Below are positions 35,567 through 42,842 of a stretch of DNA of 64,000 nucleotides, piece after piece. Under the pieces are notes generated by a model, which searched no databases, was not told the DNA's origin, and saw only the letters and a program-made list of their open reading frames with translations. Numbering within the stretch: position 1 is the stretch's first letter; each line of letters starts with the position of its first letter. The stretch is taken from assembly GCF_004614165.1 (NCBI RefSeq), contig NZ_SPVG01000264.1:21767-85766 (forward strand), read 5' to 3'. The translations under genes and the position numbers were made by a program. Origin of the DNA: Duganella callida (GTDB lineage Bacteria; Pseudomonadota; Gammaproteobacteria; Burkholderiales; Burkholderiaceae_D).

Positions 35567-36712
35567 CTACATTATAGCGACCAGCTGGCGTATGCCGGCC
35601 GTCGCTGCCACCGCCGCCGCCGGCAGGGGCGCCGCGCGCGGTCCGGTCGGCGTCAGGCGCGCGGTGGCGCCTTCGATGAACTGGCTGCTGAAGACGCGCC
35701 GCTCGGCCTCGCTGCCGCCATTGTCGATCAGATTGCTCAGCAGCTCGGCGGCGGCCGCCGCCATTTTTTGCATCGGTTGGCGCAGCGTGGTGAGGTTGTA
35801 GCTGAGCCAGTTGGACGGTTCGACCGCGTCGAAACCGGCCACCGACAACTGGCCCGGCACGTCCAGGCCCAGCGCGTGGCGGGCGGCGTCCAGGCAGCCG
35901 ATGGCCGCCACGTCGTTGCCGCAGATGATGGCGTCCGGCACCGCGCCGAGCTGGTCGATGATGGCTTGCAGGCCCGTCGCGCCGCTCTGGTAGTCGCAGT
36001 TGCCGGCAACAATCACCGGCGGCGGCAGGCCCAGCTCGGCCATGCGTTCGCAGGCGCCCTGGCGGCGCTCGGTGGCCACACTGGAATCCTCGCGGCCGGA
36101 AATGATGCCGAAATGGCGATGGCCGGCGGCGGCCAGCCGGGACACCAGCATGCGGCCGGCCTCGACGTGATCGCAGCTGACGGTGTTGACCGGCTGGTCG
36201 CGCTGCATGCGGTTGAACAAGACCAGCGGCATGCGCCGGCGCTCGCATTCGGCGATGTGCTCGGGCGACAGGCGGGCGGCGGCGATCACGCCGTCGACCT
36301 GGAATTGCCAGACGTCCGCCAGCGCCCGCCCGACGTCCGCTTCGCGCGCCAGGGTGAACAGCAGCACGTGCTTGCCGTGCGCGTTGATCTGCTTGCTCAG
36401 TTCGGCCAGCAGTTCCGGGTAGTACAGATTGGCCTTGTTGGTGATGATCAGCGCCACCATGTTCGAGCGGCGCGTGATCAGGCTGCGCGCGGCGGCGTTG
36501 GGAATGTAGTCGAGCACGCTGGCGGCCCGCATCACGCGTTCATGCATGGCCGGGGAAATGCTGGCGCCGGGCTTGAAACAGCGCGACACCGCCGATTGCG
36601 AGACGCCGGCCGCCTGCGCCACGTCATACGAGGTGACCCGGCGCTTTTCGCTGGCGATCAGGGCTTTCAGCTGGAGGGCGCAATGTTCAACGGTCTGCTT
36701 GGATTTGCTCAT
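35567..36712 (-). CDS. LacI-family transcriptional regulator
   Basis: A 381-residue regulator with a helix-turn-helix near residues 27-50 ('TSYDVAQAAGVSQSAVSRCF') and a periplasmic-binding-protein-like effector domain (about 85-350, 'NMVALIITNKANLYYPELLAE', 'PDAIICGNDVAAIGCLDAA', 'LSVAGFDAVEPSNWLSYNLT'). The N-terminus is about 25 residues longer than usual, and the C-terminus carries an Ala-rich extension. No sugar catabolic or transport genes are adjacent; instead a helicase follows 3 nt downstream, which is unusual. It probably autoregulates. The effector is unknown. Confidence 0.88.
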   Translation of the reverse strand: MSKSKQTVEHCALQLKALIASEKRRVTSYDVAQAAGVSQSAVSRCFKPGASISPAMHERVMRAASVLDYIPNAAARSLITRRSNMVALIITNKANLYYPELLAELSKQINAHGKHVLLFTLAREADVGRALADVWQFQVDGVIAAARLSPEHIAECERRRMPLVLFNRMQRDQPVNTVSCDHVEAGRMLVSRLAAAGHRHFGIISGREDSSVATERRQGACERMAELGLPPPVIVAGNCDYQSGATGLQAIIDQLGAVPDAIICGNDVAAIGCLDAARHALGLDVPGQLSVAGFDAVEPSNWLSYNLTTLRQPMQKMAAAAAELLSNLIDNGGSEAERRVFSSQFIEGATARLTPTGPRAAPLPAAAVAATAGIRQLVAIM

Positions 36713-36912
36713 CGGGGTGGGGGCCGCAGTCGCATGGTTGTATTTCTAATAGTTTCTCAGCATAAACAATATCTTACTGTGCGGCAACAATAATCGCATT
36801 TCTGATCGGAAATATCGCCTCTCTGAAGGCCAAGTGTGGCTAACATGCAATAGCTACTGCGCCGGCGCTTTTTCTGATAGCATATCGCCCCTTTAGCTGC
36901 AGGAATTTCAAG

Positions 36913-38163
36913 ATGGCCATTGCTTGCGGAGTCGATTTCGGCACGTCCAATTCCACCGTTGGCTGGGTGCGTCCCGGCCAGCCGGTGATGCTGGGACTCG
37001 AGGATGGCAAAGCCACCTTGCCGTCCGTGGTGTTCTTTAACGCCGACGACGATGAAGTCACCTACGGTCGGGCGGCGCTGGCCGATTATCTGGCCGGTTA
37101 CGAGGGGCGCCTGATGCGCTCGATGAAAAGCCTGCTCGGCACCAGCCTGATCGACGGCCAGACCGAGGTCGGCGGGCGCGCGCTGCCGTTCCGCATGCTG
37201 CTGGCCCAGTTCATTGGCGAACTGAAGCGCCGCGCCGAGCGCGCGGCCGGCCGCGACTTCAGCTCGGCGGTGTTCGGCCGCCCGGTGCACTTCATCGACG
37301 ACAGCAAGGAACACGACCAGCAGGCCGAGGCCACGCTGGCGGAAGTGGCGCGCTCGGTCGGTTTCAAGGACATCGCCTTCCAGTTCGAGCCGATCGCCGC
37401 CGCCTTCGACTACGAGTCGCAGATCGAGCGCGAGGAATTGGTGCTGATCGCCGACATCGGCGGCGGCACCTCCGACTTTTCGCTGGTGCGGCTGTCGCCC
37501 GAGCGCGCCAGGAAGGCCGAGCGCCGCGACGATATCCTGGCCAATGGCGGGGTGCACATCGGCGGCACCGATTTCGATAAATATCTGAGCCTGTCGTCGC
37601 TGATGCCGCTGCTCGGCTATGGCAGTCGGCTGCGCAACAACAGTGAAGTGCCGTCCAGCTATTTCTTCAATCTGGCCACCTGGCACACCATCAACCAGGT
37701 CTACACCAAGAAGATGTGGAGCCAGCTGTCCGACCTGCTGCGCGATTCCGACGAGCAGGAAAAGCTGGGCCGGCTGCAGCGCCTGATCGACGAGCGCGCC
37801 GGCCACTGGCTGGCCATGAAGGCCGAAGAAGGCAAGATCGCGCTGTCGGACGCCGCCCGCGTCGAACTGGCGCTGGACCGCCTGGCGCCGCCGGTGACGG
37901 TGGCACTGCGGCGCGAGCAGTTCGACGGCGCCATCGACCACCTGGTCGGCTCGGTCGAAACCACGGTGCGCGACCTGCTGCGCGACGCCAGCGTCACGCC
38001 GGCGCAGGTCGACACCGTGTTCTTCACCGGCGGCTCCAGCGGCGTGCGCCTGCTGCGCGAGCGCATCGGCGCCGTGGTGCCGGCCGCGCGCAAGGTCGAG
38101 GGCGATTTGTTCGGCAGCATCGGCGCCGGCCTGGCGCTGGATGCGGTGCGCAAGTTCGGCTGA
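36913..38163 (+). CDS. yegD: Hsp70-family protein (YegD type)
   Basis: A 416-residue actin-like ATPase of the Hsp70 superfamily without the C-terminal substrate-binding domain. Nucleotide-binding motifs are 'CGVDFGTSNSTVGW' (phosphate 1), 'VLIADIGGGTSDFSLV' (phosphate 2) and 'VFFTGGSSGVRLLRERI' (adenosine). This matches YegD, an atypical chaperone-like protein of unknown client. An AGGAA site precedes ATG 36913. It is followed 8 nt later by an exonuclease gene, likely in the same operon. Confidence 0.88.
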   Translation: MAIACGVDFGTSNSTVGWVRPGQPVMLGLEDGKATLPSVVFFNADDDEVTYGRAALADYLAGYEGRLMRSMKSLLGTSLIDGQTEVGGRALPFRMLLAQFIGELKRRAERAAGRDFSSAVFGRPVHFIDDSKEHDQQAEATLAEVARSVGFKDIAFQFEPIAAAFDYESQIEREELVLIADIGGGTSDFSLVRLSPERARKAERRDDILANGGVHIGGTDFDKYLSLSSLMPLLGYGSRLRNNSEVPSSYFFNLATWHTINQVYTKKMWSQLSDLLRDSDEQEKLGRLQRLIDERAGHWLAMKAEEGKIALSDAARVELALDRLAPPVTVALRREQFDGAIDHLVGSVETTVRDLLRDASVTPAQVDTVFFTGGSSGVRLLRERIGAVVPAARKVEGDLFGSIGAGLALDAVRKFG

Positions 38164-38171
38164 GGACGCAT

Positions 38172-38792
38172 ATGCTGGATCAACCGATTGTCATGCTGGA
38201 CTTCGAGACCACCGGGTTGTCGCCGCTGCAGGGCGACCGCATCACCGAGGTGGCGGCGCTGCGCATCGTCGGCGGCCAGGTGGTCGAGCGCTACGTGTCG
38301 CTGATTAACTGCCGGGTGCGCATTCCCTCGTTTATCACCGGCCTGACCGGCATCACGCAAGCCATGGTGGACGACGCGCCGCCGGTGGAGCGGGTGGTGC
38401 CGGAATTGCTGGATTTCATCGGCGGCGATACGCTGGCCGCCCACAATGCCAGTTTCGACGACAAATTCCTGCGCGCCGAGGCGGCCCGCCTGGCGCTGAC
38501 GCCGGGCTACACCTCGCTGGTGTGTTCGCTCAAGCTGTCGCGCCGCGTGTTTCCGGCGCTGGGCAGCTACAAGCTGGGCCAGCTGTCCGGTTCGCTCGGC
38601 ATCCGCTTCCGCAGCGCCGCCCACCGCGCCGAGGCCGATGCCGAGGTGGCGGCCCAGGTGCTGATCCACATCGGCCAGCATCTGCGCGCGGCGTATGGCA
38701 TCGGCCGCGTCGATGCCGCGTTGCTGGTGGCCGTCAACAAGCTGGCCGCCGCCAAGGTGCCGCAATTCCTGCAGAAACAGTCGCAGCAATAA
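38172..38792 (+). CDS. DEDDh 3'-5' exonuclease (DnaQ-like)
   Basis: A 206-residue exonuclease. Exo I 'MLDFETTGLSP' supplies Asp10 and Glu12, Exo II 'LAAHNASFDDKFL' the next Asp, and Exo III 'AAHRAEADAEVAA' the catalytic His and Asp. It resembles the epsilon subunit of DNA polymerase III, but with a short C-terminus that lacks an obvious polymerase-binding tail, so it may be an accessory repair or RNA exonuclease. GAGGA lies 5 nt before ATG 38172. It follows the yegD-type gene closely. Confidence 0.87.
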   Translation: MLDQPIVMLDFETTGLSPLQGDRITEVAALRIVGGQVVERYVSLINCRVRIPSFITGLTGITQAMVDDAPPVERVVPELLDFIGGDTLAAHNASFDDKFLRAEAARLALTPGYTSLVCSLKLSRRVFPALGSYKLGQLSGSLGIRFRSAAHRAEADAEVAAQVLIHIGQHLRAAYGIGRVDAALLVAVNKLAAAKVPQFLQKQSQQ

Positions 38793-38895
38793 ACGATATC
38801 ATTTTATCATGGTCCATTTGAGCGGGGTCAAACTTCGCCGACGATAGCGTCTTACACTGCGATCAACGGGTGACAGCGTTGAGCCGAGGTGTAAG

Positions 38896-40281
38896 GTGAA
38901 AAAGCCATGCTTGGCCAAGGAAAGCCATGATAGTTACCGGTGGTATCTGGATGCCGCCGAGCGCGGTGACGCCTATGCGCAATTCAATCTGGCGCTGCTG
39001 TACAAGAACGGCGCCGGGGTGGTGCGCGACGAGGGTCAGGCGTTTCGCTGGATGGGACTGTCCGCATCGCAGGGACTGGTGTTCGCGCAAAATCATCTGG
39101 GCGCCATGTATTACGCCGGCCGCGGCGTTGCGCCCGACGACGAGCAGGCGGTGCACTGGTTCCGGCTGGCGGCGCGCCAGGGCGACGCCTCGGCGCAGCA
39201 GAATCTGGGCCTGATGTACCGCCGGGGCCGTGGCGTCGCGCAAAGCGACGAGGTGGCGGCGGTCTGGTTCGCCCGCGCGGCCGAGCAGGGACTGGCCAGC
39301 GCGCAGGCGCTGATCGGCCAGGCTTATGCCCGTGGCCGCGGCGTCAAGCGCAACGAGGCGCTGGCGCTGGCCTGGTTGCGCAAGGCGGCGCTGCAAAACG
39401 ACGTCGGCGGCCAGCTGCATCTGGGCATGATGTACAAGCAGGGGCGGGGCGTGGCACGCAACGATGCGCAGGCGCTGGCCTGGTTCCGCCTGGCGGCCGA
39501 GCGCGGCGACGCCGTGGCACAGCGTCTGGTCGGCCTGGCGTACGCCGAGGGCCAGGGCGTGGGCGCCGACGCCGGCCGCGCCTATGCCTGGCTCAACCGT
39601 GCCGCCGAGCAGGAAGACGCCGATGCCCAGTTCAATCTGGGCGTCATGCTGGCCAACGGCAAGGGCGTGCCGCGCGACGAGGAACTGGCCTTCACCTGGT
39701 ATCGCCGCGCCGCCGGGGCCGGCCATGCGCTGGCCCAGTTCAATCTGGGCGGCATGTACGCGCGCGGCCGTGGCGTGGCGCGCGACGACGTGGCGGCGCT
39801 GGACTGGTACCGCATGGCGGCCGAGCAGGGCGCGCCGCACGCGCAGTTCAATGTGGCGGTGATGTACGCCAATGGCCACGGCGTTGCCAAGGACGAGGCG
39901 CAAGCGGCCGTGTGGTACCGCAATGCCGCCCTGCAGGGCGATGCCAGCGCGCAAAACAATCTCGGCGTGATGTACGCCAACGGCCTGGGCGTGGCGCAGG
40001 ACGATGCGCAGGCGGTGGACTGGTACGGCAAGGCGGCGGAACAGGGCCATGCGCTGGCCCAGTACAATCTGGGCGGCATGTATGGCAGCGGCCGCGGCGT
40101 CAAGCGCGACGAGGTGCTGTCGTACATGTGGCTGACCTTGGCCGCGCAGGCCGGCGACATGGCGGCCATCAGCAACCGCCGCAAGATGGCGCTGGCGATG
40201 TCGCCGCAGACGCTGCTGGCGGCGCAGGAAATGGTGCGCGCGTGGCGTGCCGCGCATCAGGCGGCGCCGGCCGGCCGCTGA
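38896..40281 (+). CDS. Sel1-like repeat protein
   Basis: A 461-residue alpha-solenoid built from eleven consecutive Sel1 repeats, each exactly 36 residues (pattern AAEQGxAxAQxNLGxMYxxGxGVxxDxxxAxxWxxx), followed by a partial twelfth. No signal peptide is evident; it begins with GTG 38896 behind a GAGG site. Sel1 proteins are scaffolds for protein complexes, often in signalling or envelope stress. The DNA shows a 108-bp periodicity but the copies are diverged. The partner is unknown. Confidence 0.88.
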   Translation: MKKPCLAKESHDSYRWYLDAAERGDAYAQFNLALLYKNGAGVVRDEGQAFRWMGLSASQGLVFAQNHLGAMYYAGRGVAPDDEQAVHWFRLAARQGDASAQQNLGLMYRRGRGVAQSDEVAAVWFARAAEQGLASAQALIGQAYARGRGVKRNEALALAWLRKAALQNDVGGQLHLGMMYKQGRGVARNDAQALAWFRLAAERGDAVAQRLVGLAYAEGQGVGADAGRAYAWLNRAAEQEDADAQFNLGVMLANGKGVPRDEELAFTWYRRAAGAGHALAQFNLGGMYARGRGVARDDVAALDWYRMAAEQGAPHAQFNVAVMYANGHGVAKDEAQAAVWYRNAALQGDASAQNNLGVMYANGLGVAQDDAQAVDWYGKAAEQGHALAQYNLGGMYGSGRGVKRDEVLSYMWLTLAAQAGDMAAISNRRKMALAMSPQTLLAAQEMVRAWRAAHQAAPAGR

Positions 40282-40306
40282 GCTGCGCCGGTTGCAATGA
40301 ACCGGC

Positions 40307-42139
40307 TTACGGCGCCGGCGGCTGGCGGCGGTCGAGGAACAGGCTGTTGCCGTGGATTTTCTTGGCCTGCTTTTTCGATTCGCTGGCGGCAGTGGCGATC
40401 TGGTGATGACTGTAATATTGCTGCGGTTCGACGCGGATCGCGCCCACCGACAGACTCATCAGCGAATAAAACACCTTGCGGCCCTGACGGTCTTCGCTGA
40501 TATAACCGCCGCGCTCGCGGTCTGCCACACTGTAAAACTGGTCCACGTGGTGGGCGAACTCGGCCAGCACGGCCTGGCAGCGGCGTTCCCAGTCCTCGCT
40601 CTGGAACAGCACCATGAAATCGTCGCCGCCGATGTGGCCGACGAAATCGCGGTCCGGGTCGGAATAACAGCTGAGCAGCTTGCCGGTCAGCTGGATCACG
40701 TCGTCGCCGCGGCGGTAGCCGTATACATCGTTGAACGGCTTGAAATGGTCGAGGTCGAAGTAGCAGACCCAGAAGCGGCTGCCGCTTTCCAGCAAGCGGT
40801 CGATGTGTTCGGTGATCGGCACATTGCCCGGCAACTGGGTCAGCGGATTGGCGTAGCGCGCGGCGTGGATCTGCAACTGGGTGATCTCGCGCATCAGGTC
40901 GTGGCCGGTGCCCATGCCCAGGTAGCGGCCCTGGTCGGTGATGATGAAGCCGTTGAACAAATGATGGGCATCGGCTTCGGCCATGCGGAAGCTCAGTTCC
41001 TGCAGGCTGGTGGCCTGGTCGGCGATCAGCGGCCGCGCGTCCATGAACTGGCGGCACGATTTTTTGCCGTACAGCTCGCGTTCATAAGGCCGCGCGAAGT
41101 GCTCGATCATGTCGAAGCGGCTGATCAGGCCCAGCGGCTGGCCCTGGTCCACCACCGGCAGTATCATCAGCTTGGGATCGGCCTGGAAAATCGCGTAGAC
41201 CTCGTTGTTGTTCATGGACGGGGGCACCGACCGCACCGCGTGCAGCAGCTTGTGCGCGCTGGCCTTCGGGTCGGCGCCGCGCTGCGGATACACCGCCACG
41301 CCGGAGCGCGACAGCGCCTTGACCACTTCCGCCGGCGCGCTGCGGGCCGGGTTCGGATGCGGCCGGCCCAGGTGATAGCCCTGGCCGTAGGCGACGCCGA
41401 CATCGCGCAGCACCAGCAGCTCGGCCTGGGTTTCCATGCCTTCGGCGATCACCCGCGTATTGGATTTTTCGGCGATTTCCTGGATGGAGCGCACGAACTG
41501 CAGCTTGACCGGGTCCTGGTTGATGCCCTGGATGAAATGCATATCGATCTTGACGTATTCCGGCCGCAGCTCCGACCACAGCCGCAGACTGGAAAAGCCT
41601 TCGCCCAGATCGTCGATGGCGATCTGAAAGCCCATTTTACGATAATGCAACACCGCTTCGCGCATCAGCGCATAATCATAGGTGGGCTGGTTTTCGGTCA
41701 GCTCGATGATCACGCGGTCCGGGTTGATGCCGATCCGGTGGATGTATTCCAGGGTTTCGCCGTGGCGGGCGTCGCGCTGCAGCAGCGAGTCGGGACTGAC
41801 GTTGAGGAACAGCTTGCCCGGCAGTTCCAGCTCGGCAAAGCGCTCCAGCACCACGCGCCGGCACAGGTGTTCGACCTGTACCGTCAGGCCATTGGCGCGC
41901 GCCGCCTTGAACAAATTCAGGGGCGAATGTAATGGACTGTCCGACGGCCCGCGGATCAAACCTTCATAAGCGATGATTTCGCCCGTCTGCATGTGTACAA
42001 TCGGTTGAAATAGCGCGCTCAGCTGCCGGCGCGCCAGAATATCGTGCAGATGGGTGCGCAACATGGCATCCTCATCCTCTTCGCGAGGCTTGAGATAGGT
42101 GATGGTGGCGCCGGCGGCGGGCTGGAGAGCGGAGTTCAC
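40307..42139 (-). CDS. EAL-CBS-GGDEF c-di-GMP protein
   Basis: A 610-residue soluble protein with an EAL domain first (about 25-275), two CBS motifs in the middle (about 300-430) and a GGDEF-like domain at the C-terminus (about 435-590). The EAL signature is 'YEGLIRG' (EGL), with the metal ligands 'FLNVSP', 'IELTEN', 'AIDDLGEG', 'KID' and 'EGMET' kept, so phosphodiesterase activity is plausible. The cyclase motif is GGDDF instead of GGDEF, and the RxxD inhibitory site is missing. A GTG at 42139 gives 610 residues; ATG 42064, with GAGGATGAGG just upstream, may be the real start (585 residues). It is divergent from the cupredoxin gene. Confidence 0.87.
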   Translation of the reverse strand: MNSALQPAAGATITYLKPREEDEDAMLRTHLHDILARRQLSALFQPIVHMQTGEIIAYEGLIRGPSDSPLHSPLNLFKAARANGLTVQVEHLCRRVVLERFAELELPGKLFLNVSPDSLLQRDARHGETLEYIHRIGINPDRVIIELTENQPTYDYALMREAVLHYRKMGFQIAIDDLGEGFSSLRLWSELRPEYVKIDMHFIQGINQDPVKLQFVRSIQEIAEKSNTRVIAEGMETQAELLVLRDVGVAYGQGYHLGRPHPNPARSAPAEVVKALSRSGVAVYPQRGADPKASAHKLLHAVRSVPPSMNNNEVYAIFQADPKLMILPVVDQGQPLGLISRFDMIEHFARPYERELYGKKSCRQFMDARPLIADQATSLQELSFRMAEADAHHLFNGFIITDQGRYLGMGTGHDLMREITQLQIHAARYANPLTQLPGNVPITEHIDRLLESGSRFWVCYFDLDHFKPFNDVYGYRRGDDVIQLTGKLLSCYSDPDRDFVGHIGGDDFMVLFQSEDWERRCQAVLAEFAHHVDQFYSVADRERGGYISEDRQGRKVFYSLMSLSVGAIRVEPQQYYSHHQIATAASESKKQAKKIHGNSLFLDRRQPPAP

Positions 42140-42195
42140 GGTGAGGTTGGCTGGGTCGGTTTAACTGGATAAGTTTAATGATGTATTGTGACAGC

Positions 42196-42825
42196 ATGAT
42201 GAATTTGAGAAACATTGCAGCCGTTCCCCTGCTGCTGGCCGCGGCCGGCGCCGGCGCCACCGGCGTCGCGGTGCAGGTGCAGGACACCAGCGGCAAGGTG
42301 CTGCCGGACGCCGTGGTCTACATCGAGGGCGACGGCATCCCCGCCCGGGCCGCGCCCAGGGAGGCGCAGATCGAGCAGAAGGGACTGAAGTTCCTGCCGC
42401 TGGTGACGGTGGTGCAGACCGGCGCCACCATCCAGTTTCCCAACAACGACAAGGTACGCCACCACATCTATTCGTTCTCGCCGGCCCACAAGTTCGACCA
42501 GAAGCTGTATTCGGGGCAGCAGGCCACGCCGCAGGTGTTCGACAAGGCCGGCACGGTGGTCCTGGGCTGCAATATCCATGACAAAATGATCGCGTACGTC
42601 AGGGTGGTCGACACGCCATACTTCGCCCGCACCGACGGCGCGGGCGCGGCCCGCATCGAGCTGCCGAAGGAGGGCAGGTATACGGTCAAGGTCTGGCACT
42701 ACAATGCCGCCGGCGGCGGCACCGCGGAGGAGGCGGTGACGGTGAAGGCCGGCGCGGAGCCGGCCACCGCCGTGTTCAAATTGGCGATGAAGCCGCCGGT
42801 GGCCGGCGACCCGTCCGGCCTGTGA
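42196..42825 (+). CDS. Exported cupredoxin-like protein ('methylamine utilization protein' family)
   Basis: A 209-residue protein with a signal peptide ('AVPLLLAAAGAGATG') and a plastocyanin-like beta sandwich. Potential copper ligands are a His in 'NNDKVRHHIYSFS' and the Cys/His/Met set in 'VLGCNIHDKM'. The family is often annotated methylamine utilization protein, but no mau genes are near. It is followed by a membrane GGDEF-EAL protein 17 nt later; the pair is probably an operon. In-frame ATGs at 42178, 42181 and 42199 are alternatives to 42196. Redox or copper sensing for the partner is inferred. Confidence 0.8.
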   Translation: MMNLRNIAAVPLLLAAAGAGATGVAVQVQDTSGKVLPDAVVYIEGDGIPARAAPREAQIEQKGLKFLPLVTVVQTGATIQFPNNDKVRHHIYSFSPAHKFDQKLYSGQQATPQVFDKAGTVVLGCNIHDKMIAYVRVVDTPYFARTDGAGAARIELPKEGRYTVKVWHYNAAGGGTAEEAVTVKAGAEPATAVFKLAMKPPVAGDPSGL

Positions 42826-42842
42826 GCTCGATAAGGACCAGC

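Noticed and set aside
33737-36793. Very long plus-strand open frame (over 1000 codons) antisense to the helicase and LacI genes
   Set aside because: Low-complexity His/Gln/Arg/Ala-rich translation with no domains; explained by codon bias of the real minus-strand genes.
38821-38850. gcggggtcaaactt resembling the gggtcaggtct end of the RAYT repeats
   Set aside because: Only about 9 of 13 positions match and no palindrome or second copy is seen nearby; could be a decayed REP but not supportable.
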